DNA of 64,000 bases from Streptomyces sp. TG1A-60 (GCF_037201975.1 NZ_CP147520.1:6076001-6140000); one strand, 5' to 3'. Counted from the first letter of the stretch, positions 27,543 to 36,078 are shown. Notes: a model not told the origin generated them from the sequence alone. Numbers and translations are program-made.

Positions 27543-28138
27543 GGCCGCTCTCCGCGCTTGACCTGCGGCTTCGGCAGCCGGAGGCGACGCATCTGGAGTG
27601 TGCGCATCAGGGCGTAGGCCACGGCGCCCTTCTTGTTCTGCTCGGGGAAGCGCGCGTTCAGCTGCTTCTTCAGACGGAACCCGAGACTGATCGAGTCGAC
27701 CACGATCAGGATGATCACGAAGAGCCACAGCAGCAGCGCGACATTCTGCAGCGCCGCCACCTGCACCAGGCTGAGGACGAGGATGAGCACGGCCAGCGGC
27801 AGGAAGAACTCGGCGATGTGGAAGCGCGAGTCCACGTAGTCGCGGGCGAACTTGCGCACCGGGCCCTTGTCCCGCGCGGGCAGATAGCGCTCGTCGCCGG
27901 TCGCCAGCGCCTGGCGCTGCTTCTCGAGCACGGCGCGGCGCTCGTCGCGGGAGCGCTTGGAGGCCGCCTTGCGCGTCGTCGGCGTGTTGGCCACGCTGCG
28001 ACGCTGGGACTGGGCCTCACTCCGCTTGGGAGTGGGCCGCCCCTTGGGGGCCTGCGGGTCACGGGTCTGCCTGGAGTCGGTCACCGGCGCCTTGTCGGCG
28101 GCCGGGTCCTTCTCGTTCTTGGCGCGGCTACGGAACAC
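27539..28138 (-). CDS. DUF3043 membrane protein
   Basis: The 199-residue protein has a long basic, disordered N-terminus (FRSRAKNEKDPAADK, then PKGRPTPKRSEAQSQRR), two adjacent membrane helices (about 118-160: FFLPLAVLILVLSLVQ and VALLLWLFVIILIVVDS) and a basic tail. This is the DUF3043 layout, widespread in actinobacteria and of unknown function. TACCCT 8 nt upstream of the GTG at 28138 suggests a leaderless mRNA. It overlaps the following methyltransferase start by four bases, so the two are a translationally coupled pair, and it is divergent from pspA. Confidence 0.85.
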   Translation of the reverse strand: MFRSRAKNEKDPAADKAPVTDSRQTRDPQAPKGRPTPKRSEAQSQRRSVANTPTTRKAASKRSRDERRAVLEKQRQALATGDERYLPARDKGPVRKFARDYVDSRFHIAEFFLPLAVLILVLSLVQVAALQNVALLLWLFVIILIVVDSISLGFRLKKQLNARFPEQNKKGAVAYALMRTLQMRRLRLPKPQVKRGERP

Positions 28139-28500
28139 AAAACCCAAGGGTACGGGGTGCCGGGGCATGGACCCCAGCCGAGTGGGGAACGATCCGGCAA
28201 CACCCGGCGTCCGTGCCGGGGACAGAGCCGGGGCGAAAGTGGACAGGGAGACCCGAAAAGTCGGAAAAGGGGGAGCGCGGTGGCCGTTTCTCCGCAGGCG
28301 GCTGAGGTTTTCCGGGGCGCGACCTGTACGCGGACCCGGGAGGCACCTACTCCCTACGCCGGAGCGGCGCCGTCCACAGTCGTCCTTGGGGATGAGCGCA
28401 TCCGTCGCCGAACAGTGCGGTAATGGATGCAGGGCCCGTACTGTGGGTTCTGTCGCAGAACTGTGAGCTGGAGTCCGTCAGAAGGGGGCGCGCGAAGCCC

Positions 28501-29301
28501 ATGAGCGGTGTCATGAAGCGTATGGGGATGATCTTCCGCGCGAAGGCGAACAAGGCCCTTGACCGGGCCGAGGACCCGCGCGAGACCCTCGATTACTCGT
28601 ACCAGAAACAGCTGGAGCTGCTCCAGAAGGTGCGCCGAGGCGTGGCCGACGTGGCCACGTCCCGCAAGCGCCTGGAGCTCCAGCTCAACCAGCTCCAGTC
28701 CCAGTCGTCGAAGCTGGAGGACCAGGGCCGCAAGGCGCTCGCGCTCGGCCGCGAGGACCTGGCGCGCGAGGCGCTCTCGCGCCGTGCCGCCCTCCAGCAG
28801 CAGGTGACGGACCTGGAGACACAGCACTCCACACTCCAGGGCGAGGAGGAGAAGCTCACCCTCGCCGCCCAACGCCTGCAGGCCAAGGTCGACGCCTTCC
28901 GTACGAAGAAGGAGACGATCAAGGCCACCTACACCGCCGCCCAGGCCCAGACCCGGATCGGGGAGGCCTTCTCCGGCATCTCCGAGGAGATGGGCGACGT
29001 CGGCCTCGCGATCCAGCGCGCCGAGGACAAGACGGCGCAGCTCCAGGCCCGCGCCGGTGCCATCGACGAGCTCCTCGCCTCCGGCGCCCTCGACGACCAG
29101 TCCGGCACGCACAAGGACGAGATCCAGGCCGAGCTGGACCGCCTCTCCGGCGGTACGGACGTCGAGCTGGAGCTCCAGCGCATGAAGGCGGAGCTGGCGG
29201 GCGGTTCGTCCGCGCAGCAGGCCATCGAGGGCGGCCCGGGCCAGTCGGCCCAGCAGCAGCAGTCCCAGCAGCAGGACACCCCCCGCTTCGACAAGCAGTA
29301 G
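28501..29301 (+). CDS. pspA: PspA/IM30 family membrane-stress protein
   Basis: The 266-residue protein is almost entirely coiled coil after a short amphipathic N-terminus (MKRMGMIFRAKANKALDRAE). It contains the diagnostic EDPRETLDYSYQKQLELLQKVRRGVADVATSRKRL-type region around residues 22-57. PspA/IM30 proteins bind stressed inner membranes and limit proton leak. The tail is glutamine-rich (QSAQQQQSQQQ) and probably disordered. The ATG at 28501 is used; an in-frame extension of 26 codons upstream is unlike the family. It is followed by pspAA and a two-component system on the same strand, a likely envelope-stress module. Confidence 0.93.
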   Translation: MSGVMKRMGMIFRAKANKALDRAEDPRETLDYSYQKQLELLQKVRRGVADVATSRKRLELQLNQLQSQSSKLEDQGRKALALGREDLAREALSRRAALQQQVTDLETQHSTLQGEEEKLTLAAQRLQAKVDAFRTKKETIKATYTAAQAQTRIGEAFSGISEEMGDVGLAIQRAEDKTAQLQARAGAIDELLASGALDDQSGTHKDEIQAELDRLSGGTDVELELQRMKAELAGGSSAQQAIEGGPGQSAQQQQSQQQDTPRFDKQ

Positions 29302-29353
29302 ACCTGTGCCATCGGGCACTCGACATCCGGATCCCATGCCTGAGGAGGGCGAC

Positions 29354-29632
29354 ATGATCGTACGGATCATGGGGGAGGGGCAGGTGAGGCTGGACGACGT
29401 CCACCTCACCGAGTTGAACAAGCTGGACGACGTACTCCTGGCGGAAATGGAGGTCGGCGACGGCCCGGGCTTCCGCCACACCCTCCACGCCCTCCTGGAC
29501 AAGGTCCGGGAACTGGGCACCCCCCTCCCCGACGACGCCCTGGAGCCGTCGGAGCTGATCCTCCCGGCGCCGGACGCGACGCTGGAAGAGGTCAGGGAGA
29601 TGCTGAGCGACGACGGCCTGATCCCCAGCTGA
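29354..29632 (+). CDS. PspA-associated protein (PspAA)
   Basis: The 92-residue acidic protein begins MIVRIMGEGQVRLDD and contains LTELNKLDDVLLAEME and a C-terminal LEEVREMLSDDGLIPS. This is the PspAA domain, found beside PspA in actinobacteria and many other phyla. Its biochemical role is uncertain; genomic studies place it in PspA membrane-stress modules. The ATG at 29354 follows GAGGAGGGCGAC, a clear ribosome site, and trims 16 codons from the longest frame. It lies 52 nt after pspA. Confidence 0.88.
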   Translation: MIVRIMGEGQVRLDDVHLTELNKLDDVLLAEMEVGDGPGFRHTLHALLDKVRELGTPLPDDALEPSELILPAPDATLEEVREMLSDDGLIPS

Positions 29633-29762
29633 CGAAGAGTCCAGCGGAGGTCCGCGGGCACAGCGCCTGGCGGGAGCGGGACGGAGCCCCGGGTCCGCGC
29701 CGGCCCCGGGTACCGCAGCCACCGGTTCCGCCGGCTGCGGGGACCCCGTACGGTAATCAGTC

Positions 29763-31013
29763 GTGAGCACCTTCCAGCGCGCGAGGTCCTGGCTGACGGC
29801 GCACCCCATGGCGCTGGACGGGGCCCTCGCGCTCGGCGTCCTCGTCTGCATGCTGGCCGGCTCGTTCATCGACCCGCACGCCGAGCATCCCGGTGAGAAG
29901 TGGGGCACGCGCACCCCCGACGCCACGAGCGTCACGCTCATGGTGCTCGCCGCCGCGACCCTGGTGGCCCGCCGCCGCGCCCCCATGGCCGTACTGGCGG
30001 CCACCTGCGCCCTCACCCTCACCGAACTCGCCACCGGCGACCCGCGCGCCCCCGTCGCGATGTCCGCCGTCGTCGCCCTCTACACGGTCGCCTCCACCAC
30101 CGACCGCCCCACCACCTGGCGCGTCGGCCTGCTCACGATGACGGGCCTGACCGGCACGGCCATGCTCGCCGGCCCCCTGCCCTGGTACGACCAGGAGAAC
30201 CTCGGCATCTTCGCCTGGACCGGCATGGCCGCCACGGCCGGGGACGCGGTCCGCAGCCGCCGGGCCTTCGTGGCGGCCATAAGGGAACGCGCGGAACGGG
30301 CGGAGCGCACCCGCGAGGAGGAGGCCCGTCGCCGGGTCGCCGAGGAACGCCTCCGGATCGCCCGTGACCTGCACGACGTCGTCGCCCACCACATCGCCCT
30401 GGTCAACGTCCAGGCCGGAGTCGCCGCCCACGTCATGGACAAGCGGCCCGACCAGGCCAAGGAGGCCCTCGCCCACGTCCGCGAGGCCAGCCGCTCCGCC
30501 CTCAACGAACTGCGTGCCACGGTCGGGCTGCTCCGCCAGTCCGGCGACCCCGAGGCCCCCACCGAACCCGCCCCCGGGCTGGTACGGCTCGACGAACTCG
30601 TCGGCACCTTCCACAGCGCGGGCCTCGTCGTCGAGGTGGCCCGCGCCGACCAGGGCGTGGCCCTCCCGGCCGCCGTCGACCTCGCCGCGTACCGCGTCAT
30701 CCAGGAAGCCCTCACCAATGTGCGCAAGCACGCGGGCCAGGAGGCGAAGGCCGAGGTCAGCGTCGTACACGTCGGCCCCAACGTGGAGATCACCGTCCTC
30801 GACGACGGCACCGGACACGGTGGACCGGACGGGGGCGGGCCAGAGGACGTGGCTGACGGCGGGGGCCATGGCCTCCTCGGCATGCGTGAGCGTGTCGTCG
30901 CCCTGGGCGGCACCCTCACCACCGGTCCCCGTTACGGCCGCGGCTTCCGCGTCCATGCGATCCTGCCGCTCAAGACCCGTACGACCGCCACCGAGGAAGC
31001 CGTACGACCGTGA
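29763..31013 (+). CDS. NarL-type sensor histidine kinase
   Basis: The 416-residue kinase has about four to five membrane helices in residues 18-160. A charged coil (RERAERAERTREEEARRR) leads to a HisKA_3 dimerisation domain with phospho-acceptor His204 in RIARDLHDVVAHH, and then an HATPase_c domain (QEALTNVRKHA N-box; DDGTG; GLLGMRERV). No extracytoplasmic sensor loop is large, so it may sense signals within the membrane, as intramembrane-sensing kinases of envelope stress do. The GTG at 29763 starts it. Its response regulator follows 22 nt later, and pspA-pspAA precede it, suggesting control of membrane stress genes (inference). Confidence 0.92.
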   Translation: MSTFQRARSWLTAHPMALDGALALGVLVCMLAGSFIDPHAEHPGEKWGTRTPDATSVTLMVLAAATLVARRRAPMAVLAATCALTLTELATGDPRAPVAMSAVVALYTVASTTDRPTTWRVGLLTMTGLTGTAMLAGPLPWYDQENLGIFAWTGMAATAGDAVRSRRAFVAAIRERAERAERTREEEARRRVAEERLRIARDLHDVVAHHIALVNVQAGVAAHVMDKRPDQAKEALAHVREASRSALNELRATVGLLRQSGDPEAPTEPAPGLVRLDELVGTFHSAGLVVEVARADQGVALPAAVDLAAYRVIQEALTNVRKHAGQEAKAEVSVVHVGPNVEITVLDDGTGHGGPDGGGPEDVADGGGHGLLGMRERVVALGGTLTTGPRYGRGFRVHAILPLKTRTTATEEAVRP

Positions 31014-31035
31014 CCAGCGCCCCGGGGGACCCCGT

Positions 31036-31752
31036 ATGACCATCCGTGTCGTGCTCGCCGACGACCAGACTCTGCTGCGCAGCGCCTTCCGGGTGCTCGT
31101 CGACTCGGAGCCGGACATGGAGGTCGTGGGAGAGGCCTCGGACGGGGCGGAGGCGGTGAAGCTCGCGAAGCGGGAGCGGGCCGACGTGGTGCTGATGGAC
31201 ATCCGGATGCCGGGCACGGACGGGCTGGCCGCCACCCGTATGATCAGCGCCGATCCGACGCTCGCCCATGTCCGGGTCGTCATCCTCACCACCTTCGAGG
31301 TCGACGACTACGTGGTGCGGTCGCTGCGCGCCGGTGCCTCCGGCTTCCTCGGCAAGGGCTCCGAGCCGGACGAACTGCTGAGCGCGATCAGGGTGGCCGC
31401 CGGCGGTGAGGCGCTGCTGTCGCCCGCCGCGACCAAGGGCCTGATCGCCCGTTTCCTCGCCCAGCCGGACGGCTCGGCCGACGGCGGCGGCGCCCGCACC
31501 GAGCGGCTGGGCACGCTGACCGGCCGTGAGCGCGAAGTGCTCGTGCACGTCGCCGGGGGCCTCTCCAACGACGAGATCGCCGAGCGTCTGGAGGTCAGTC
31601 CGCTCACCGTGAAGACCCACGTCAACCGGGCCATGGCGAAGCTCGGCGCCCGCGACCGGGCCCAACTGGTGGTGTTCGCGTACGAGTCGGGGCTGGTACG
31701 TCCACGGGTGGACCGAGCACCCCACCCCGGGCGGACGTCCGACTCGGGGTGA
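31036..31752 (+). CDS. LuxR/NarL-family response regulator
   Basis: The 238-residue protein has a receiver domain with the acidic pocket D9/D10, phospho-acceptor Asp55 (VVLMDIRMPG) and Lys107 (FLGKGSEP). A C-terminal LuxR helix-turn-helix follows (LTGREREVLVHVAGGLSNDE, then LTVKTHVNRAMAKLGARDR). It is the partner of the kinase just upstream. The ATG at 31036 gives a canonical receiver start; the longer frame runs through the kinase gene and is not coding. A hairpin at 31764-31783 lies between its stop and the convergent nadA stop. Confidence 0.94.
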   Translation: MTIRVVLADDQTLLRSAFRVLVDSEPDMEVVGEASDGAEAVKLAKRERADVVLMDIRMPGTDGLAATRMISADPTLAHVRVVILTTFEVDDYVVRSLRAGASGFLGKGSEPDELLSAIRVAAGGEALLSPAATKGLIARFLAQPDGSADGGGARTERLGTLTGREREVLVHVAGGLSNDEIAERLEVSPLTVKTHVNRAMAKLGARDRAQLVVFAYESGLVRPRVDRAPHPGRTSDSG

Positions 31753-31763
31753 ACGGCGGGGCG

Positions 31764-31783
31764 GGCCGGTCACTCGACCGGCC
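31764..31783. terminator. hairpin between response regulator and nadA
   Basis: GGCCGGTC and GACCGGCC form an 8-bp perfect stem around ACTC, 11 nt after the response regulator stop. It lies between two convergent genes and could serve both strands. Confidence 0.6.
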
Positions 31784-31821
31784 ACGCCGCCGGAGCGTTA
31801 CGGCCCGGCCACGCCAGGGCG

Positions 31822-33006
31822 TTACGGCAGCGCCAGCATCCGCTCCAGCGCCAGCTTCGCGAACGCCTCCGTCTCCTTGTCGACCTCGATGCGGTTGACG
31901 AGTTTGCCCTCGGCCAGGGACTCCAGGGCCCAGACCAGATGGGGGAGGTCGATGCGGTTCATGGTGGAGCAGAAGCAGACCGTGCGGTCGAGGAAGACGA
32001 TCTCCTTGCCCTCGGGCGCGAAACGGTTCGCCAGCCGCCGGACGAGGTTCAGCTCGGTGCCGATGGCCCACTTGGAGCCGGCCGGGGCCGCCTCCAGGGC
32101 CTTGATGATGTACTCGGTCGACCCGACGTGGTCCGCCGCCGCCACGACCTCGTGCTTGCATTCGGGGTGGACGAGGACGTTCACCCCCGGGATCCGCTCC
32201 CGTACGTCGTTCACGGACTGCAGGCTGAAGCGGCCGTGGACGGAGCAGTGCCCCCGCCACAGGATCATCTTCGCGGCCCGCAGCTCCTCGGCGGTGAGGC
32301 CGCCGCCCGGCTTGTGCGGGTTGTAGACGACACAGTCGTCCAGCGACATCCCCATGTCCCGCACGGCGGTGTTGCGCCCCAGGTGCTGGTCCGGCAGGAA
32401 CAGGACCTTCTCACCCTGCTCGAAGGCCCAGTCCAGGGCCCGCTTCGCGTTCGACGAGGTGCAGATCGTGCCGCCGTGCTTGCCGGTGAAGGCCTTGATG
32501 TCGGCGGAGGAGTTCATGTACGAGACGGGCACGACCTGCTCGGCCACGCCGGCCTCGGTCAGCACGTCCCAGCACTCGGCGACCTGCTCGGCGGTGGCCA
32601 TGTCGGCCATGGAGCACCCGGCGGCGAGGTCCGGCAGCACGACCTTCTGGTCGTCACCGGTCAGGATGTCCGCCGACTCGGCCATGAAGTGCACACCGCA
32701 GAACACGATGTACTCGGCCTCGGGCCGCGCGGCCGCGTCCCGGGCCAGCTTGAAGGAGTCGCCCGTGACGTCCGCGAACTGGATGACCTCGTCGCGCTGG
32801 TAGTGGTGGCCGAGCACGAAGACCTTGTCCCCGAGCTTCTCCTTGGCCGCGCGGGCGCGCTCCACCAGGCCGGGGTCGGACGGGGAGGGCAGGTCGCCCG
32901 GGCACTCGACACCGCGCTCGCTCCTCGGGTCGGCCTCGCGGCCGAGCAGCAGCAGGGCGAGGGGCGTCGGCTGTACGTCGAGCTCCTGGGTCTGGGCGGT
33001 GGTCAC
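31822..33006 (-). CDS. nadA: quinolinate synthase A
   Basis: The 394-residue enzyme condenses iminoaspartate with dihydroxyacetone phosphate to quinolinate in NAD synthesis, using a [4Fe-4S] cluster. Likely cluster-ligand cysteines are in FCGVHFMAES, HPECKHEVV and VCFCSTMNRID. Other family segments are VFVLGHHYQRDEV and VPVSYMNSSADIKAFTG. The GTG at 33006 has AAAGG about 9 nt upstream; two further in-frame GTG codons lie within 9 nt and cannot be excluded. It is divergent from erpA, an Fe-S carrier gene, so enzyme and cofactor supply share one regulatory region. The last about 25 nt are part of an imperfect tandem duplication. Confidence 0.95.
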   Translation of the reverse strand: MTTAQTQELDVQPTPLALLLLGREADPRSERGVECPGDLPSPSDPGLVERARAAKEKLGDKVFVLGHHYQRDEVIQFADVTGDSFKLARDAAARPEAEYIVFCGVHFMAESADILTGDDQKVVLPDLAAGCSMADMATAEQVAECWDVLTEAGVAEQVVPVSYMNSSADIKAFTGKHGGTICTSSNAKRALDWAFEQGEKVLFLPDQHLGRNTAVRDMGMSLDDCVVYNPHKPGGGLTAEELRAAKMILWRGHCSVHGRFSLQSVNDVRERIPGVNVLVHPECKHEVVAAADHVGSTEYIIKALEAAPAGSKWAIGTELNLVRRLANRFAPEGKEIVFLDRTVCFCSTMNRIDLPHLVWALESLAEGKLVNRIEVDKETEAFAKLALERMLALP

Positions 33007-33320
33007 GACACGCACCCTTTCTGTTCTGCGGCATCGCCGCCCGGGGGAGGGGCGGCGGGGCATTCGGGTTTCCTTTTCGTCGAATTGACGCTATCTATCA
33101 TAACCGCTTCACGTCACTTTGACGATGCCCATAGCGTCGATGTGACATGAATCCCGGCGTGCGGTTGTCCACGGCGCTCTGCGGTCCGTGCCCGCCGCAC
33201 GGGCCATGTGCGAGCATGAAGACAGACGCGTAGGAAATCCGCGCGGCCCGGAATGAATCCGGGGCTCCGGCGGTTGCACTCGTCGGCAAGCAGTCTCCGT
33301 ACAACCCGGGAGAGATGTAG
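33007..33320. promoter_or_regulatory. divergent nadA/erpA regulatory region
   Basis: No gene is seen in these 314 nt. For nadA a TATGAT -10 box is visible on the minus strand at 33102-33097, giving a leader near 85 nt. An 8-bp inverted repeat, GACGCTAT at 33087-33094 and ATAGCGTC at 33131-33138, brackets this promoter with 36 nt between the arms. The stretch is unusually AT-rich for the window. A regulator binding both arms could control nadA; I cannot name it. Confidence 0.5.
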
Positions 33321-33677
33321 ATGTCCGTATCGGACGAGACCAGCACCGTCACCGACGGCATCATCCTGACCGACGCCGCGGCGGGCAAGGTCAAGGCGCT
33401 GCTCGACCAGGAAGGCCGTGACGATCTGGCGCTGCGCGTCGCCGTCCAGCCCGGCGGCTGCTCCGGCCTGCGTTACCAGCTCTTCTTCGACGAGCGCGCG
33501 CTCGACGGTGACGTGGTGAAGGACTTCGACGGCGTGAAGGTCACCACCGACCGCATGAGCGCCCCGTACCTGGGCGGCGCCACCATCGACTTCGTCGACA
33601 CCATCGAGAAGCAGGGCTTCACCATCGACAACCCGAACGCGACGGGCTCCTGCGCCTGCGGCGACTCCTTCAGCTAG
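33321..33677 (+). CDS. erpA: iron-sulfur cluster insertion protein (HesB/ErpA family)
   Basis: The 118-residue A-type carrier has the three conserved cysteines, one in QPGGCSGLRYQ and two in GSCACGDSF near the C-terminus. It should accept Fe-S clusters from the assembly machinery and pass them to target enzymes. GGGAGAG lies about 8 nt before the ATG at 33321. It is divergent from nadA, an Fe-S enzyme. A long perfect palindrome follows its stop codon. Confidence 0.94.
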   Translation: MSVSDETSTVTDGIILTDAAAGKVKALLDQEGRDDLALRVAVQPGGCSGLRYQLFFDERALDGDVVKDFDGVKVTTDRMSAPYLGGATIDFVDTIEKQGFTIDNPNATGSCACGDSFS

Positions 33678-33696
33678 GACTGTCGGGGTCACCGGG

Positions 33697-33770
33697 CGCG
33701 TGGTGGCACCACGCGTAGGTGCGAAGGCGACGTCCCCCTCAGGGGGACGTCGCCTTCGCACCTACGCGTG
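33697..33770. terminator. 61-bp perfect palindrome with overlapping second hairpin
   Basis: The arms 33710-33739 and 33741-33770 are exact reverse complements, 30 bp each, around a single central C, giving a very stable hairpin. A second perfect inverted repeat, CGCGTGGTG-G-CACCACGCG (33697-33715), shares bases with the left arm, so the two hairpins exclude each other. The position between convergent erpA and the large membrane protein gene fits a bidirectional terminator. Confidence 0.75.
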
Positions 33771-33837
33771 ACCGAGGTGGGTGCGTGAGAGCCTGTCGGG
33801 CGCCAGACCGGAGGTCACCCGACAGGCGCTGAGCCGT

Positions 33838-35649
33838 CTACCGCGGTCGCAGCTCCGCGATCCCGCCCTCCGGGATCGCCCCACCGTCCGATCCGACCAC
33901 CTTCCGGTCGCCCAGCGGCTCGTCCAGCGGCACCGTCCGCTCCACCGCCTCGGCGATCAGGACACAGACCTTGCCCTCCCAGGGGGTGGCGGTCACGCTG
34001 ACGGTCACCCTGCCCGACTCCTCGCTCGCGGAGACCGCGTAGTCGCTGCACACCCCACCCCAGAAGGTCACGGTCAGTTCGTCGCCGTCGACCGTGTAGC
34101 CCTGGACCGGCACATCGTGCGAGGACGGGCCGGTGGGCTTCTCGGTCGGCTCCGACCGGGGCCCGGGGGCGGCCAGATACGTCGGGTCGATCGCCGGATG
34201 CGTCACCGTGAAGGTCTCCTCGGCCCCCGTCGGCCGCACCTCGAACAGCCAGGACGGCACCAGCGCCGGCCGGCCGTCCACCTGGTGCGAGGCGAGCCCG
34301 AACACCGCGCTCTCGACGGCGACCGCCTCCGGCTTCGGCAGCGTGGTCACCCGCTCGCACGGCGTCTCGTCCGCCCCGACCGTCCCGCGCTCGCCGGCCG
34401 TCCCGTTCTCGCCCTCCAGCGGTACGGGCCCGGTGCAGCCGCCGATGCCGCCGCGCGCCGTGCCGGCACCCTGACCGGAGCCGTTCATCAGCTTCAGCGC
34501 CCGCTCCGCGTCGACGACGGGGTACGTGTCGCTCTTCACCGGCGTCTTCACGTTTCCAGTGCCGCCGAGCACCTGGCCGTCGGCGCCGATCTGGATGCCG
34601 GTCGACCAGCCGTACGTGGGCAGCCCGCCGACCTCGGGATCGGCGTTCACCACCCGCGTGGCGCCCATGAGCTGGGTCGCGTCCAGCTTGGCGTCGTCCT
34701 GGCCGACGGCCTTGAGCACCGGGGCCGCCGCCTTCCTGGCCGCGGCCTCGCTCACCGGGTCGCCGCCCTCGGCCGTAGCGCCGGGGGTGCAGACGTCGAC
34801 CTTCTGGCAGTCGTCCGTGCCGGGCGTGGACCGGCTGAACGTCCATGCCCCCGGCGACTGCTTGCCGACCCGGAGAACCGGTCCCGCACCGTCCCCGGTG
34901 TTCCCCACCCGCCAGACCTGATCCTCGGCCGTGGGCTTGCCCGCCACCCCGAGCGCCTTGGCGAGCCGGGCCACCTCGGCGGCCGTCACCTCGCCCTCGA
35001 CCGGGTACACCGGAGCGGAGCCGGGGCCCTCGGGCAGGTCGCCGTCCGCGCGGTAGGTCACGCCATGGGGGTTCGGCTCACCGGGAGCGATGCCGTTCGA
35101 ACCGCCCTCGGTGTGGCCGTCGAGCGCGAGCGGCGGGGGAGTGCCGTCACCGCCGGGTGAGCTGGAGCCCCCGTCGGCCGGGCCGGGCCCACCGGAGGCG
35201 GTCGTGGCGAGGAGTGCCCCGCCACCCCCGACCAACAGCACCGCGGCGGCCACCGAAGCGACGGCGGCCCGGGCACGACGACGAGGCCTCTCGGTACCGC
35301 CGACCTCCACGACATGGCGGTCATCGCCGCTGACACCGTCGTCGTCACCGGCTGGGGCGCGCTCATCCGTGTCGGCCGCATCGGCGACCCGCGCCTCTGC
35401 GTCACCTTCGGCATCGGCCCGCGCACCCTGGTCCGTCTCGGAGTCCGCGCCGCCGTCCGCGCCGCCGTCCGCGCCGCCGTCCGCGCCGCCGTCCGCGCCG
35501 CCGTCCGCGTCACCGCCCGTGGCCGCCGCGGCCTCGTCGGCCGCATCGGTCTCAGTGACGTCATCCCCGCCAGCCCTGATCTCCTCGGCGGCGTCGGGCT
35601 CGGGGCCCGCGTCCCGGTTCTCTGGGTTGTCGGGTCGCTCGGAGTTCAC
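33838..35649 (-). CDS. single-pass membrane protein with acidic GGAD-repeat N-terminus
   Basis: The 603-residue protein has an acidic, disordered cytoplasmic region (about 1-120) that includes five GGAD-type tetrapeptide repeats encoded by 12-bp tandem repeats. One basic flanked helix follows (RPRRRARAAVASVAAAVLLV and onward, about 121-150), then a large extracytoplasmic part with paired cysteines (DDCQKVDVC; later GGVCSDY and EGKVCVLI). This is the design of streptomycete membrane-anchored proteins of unknown function, often annotated only as membrane protein. AAGGAGCGATGCG precedes the GTG at 35649. No catalytic motif is recognised. Confidence 0.82.
   Translation of the reverse strand: MNSERPDNPENRDAGPEPDAAEEIRAGGDDVTETDAADEAAAATGGDADGGADGGADGGADGGADGGADSETDQGARADAEGDAEARVADAADTDERAPAGDDDGVSGDDRHVVEVGGTERPRRRARAAVASVAAAVLLVGGGGALLATTASGGPGPADGGSSSPGGDGTPPPLALDGHTEGGSNGIAPGEPNPHGVTYRADGDLPEGPGSAPVYPVEGEVTAAEVARLAKALGVAGKPTAEDQVWRVGNTGDGAGPVLRVGKQSPGAWTFSRSTPGTDDCQKVDVCTPGATAEGGDPVSEAAARKAAAPVLKAVGQDDAKLDATQLMGATRVVNADPEVGGLPTYGWSTGIQIGADGQVLGGTGNVKTPVKSDTYPVVDAERALKLMNGSGQGAGTARGGIGGCTGPVPLEGENGTAGERGTVGADETPCERVTTLPKPEAVAVESAVFGLASHQVDGRPALVPSWLFEVRPTGAEETFTVTHPAIDPTYLAAPGPRSEPTEKPTGPSSHDVPVQGYTVDGDELTVTFWGGVCSDYAVSASEESGRVTVSVTATPWEGKVCVLIAEAVERTVPLDEPLGDRKVVGSDGGAIPEGGIAELRPR
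35447..35506. repeat. 12-bp tandem repeat, five copies
   Basis: The unit GCGCCGCCGTCC is repeated five times without change, with partial units on both sides. It lies inside the membrane protein gene and on the minus strand encodes G-A-D-G tetrapeptides. As whole-codon repeats they can expand or contract without breaking the frame. Confidence 0.85.
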
Positions 35650-35733
35650 CGCATCGCTCCTTCGGCTGGTCGTACACCGCATCCCCTGGACGGGGGACAG
35701 CGATGGGACGCGGCAGGGGAGCCGACGGTTCCC

Positions 35734-35943
35734 TCAGTCGCCGTAGTCGGACATCGCGTCGACCATGCGCGCGGAGGTCGTCGGCACCGTCACCCCGTGG
35801 ATGAGCGAAGGAGACACCGGAGCCGTAATGACCTTTGTGGGGGCCGCCCAGTGCGGAGCCATCCGGGCGCAGTCGCCACGCAGCGCCGCGAGGCCGCCGT
35901 CCGGGTCGAACGGGACGGTGCCGTGGATCTTGGGGTTCGTCAT
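35734..35943 (-). CDS. small leaderless protein (69 aa), unknown function
   Basis: The 69-residue product MTNPKIHGTVPFDPDGG has mixed, non-repetitive composition with histidines and tryptophan, unlike shadow frames in this GC-rich DNA. It ends ARMVDAMSDYGD. TACGGT on the minus strand (35955-35950) lies 6 nt before the ATG, so a leaderless transcript is likely. No signal peptide, membrane helix or known domain is visible. It is divergent from the PfkB kinase gene (about 135 nt apart) and could share its control region. Confidence 0.6.
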   Translation of the reverse strand: MTNPKIHGTVPFDPDGGLAALRGDCARMAPHWAAPTKVITAPVSPSLIHGVTVPTTSARMVDAMSDYGD

Positions 35944-36078
35944 GACGGCACCGTACGCACGGTGAACCCCGCGAATAAAGACCTACTATCGGGTAGTTTT
36001 GCCTGCTTCAGGGCCGGTGGACGAGCCGGTAGCGTGAACTGTCAATCCCCTCTCCCTTCGCAGGAGTGTGTCCTCGCC

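Noticed and set aside
35447..35506. CRISPR-like array
   Set aside because: The repeats are directly adjacent 12-bp units without spacers and lie inside a coding region.
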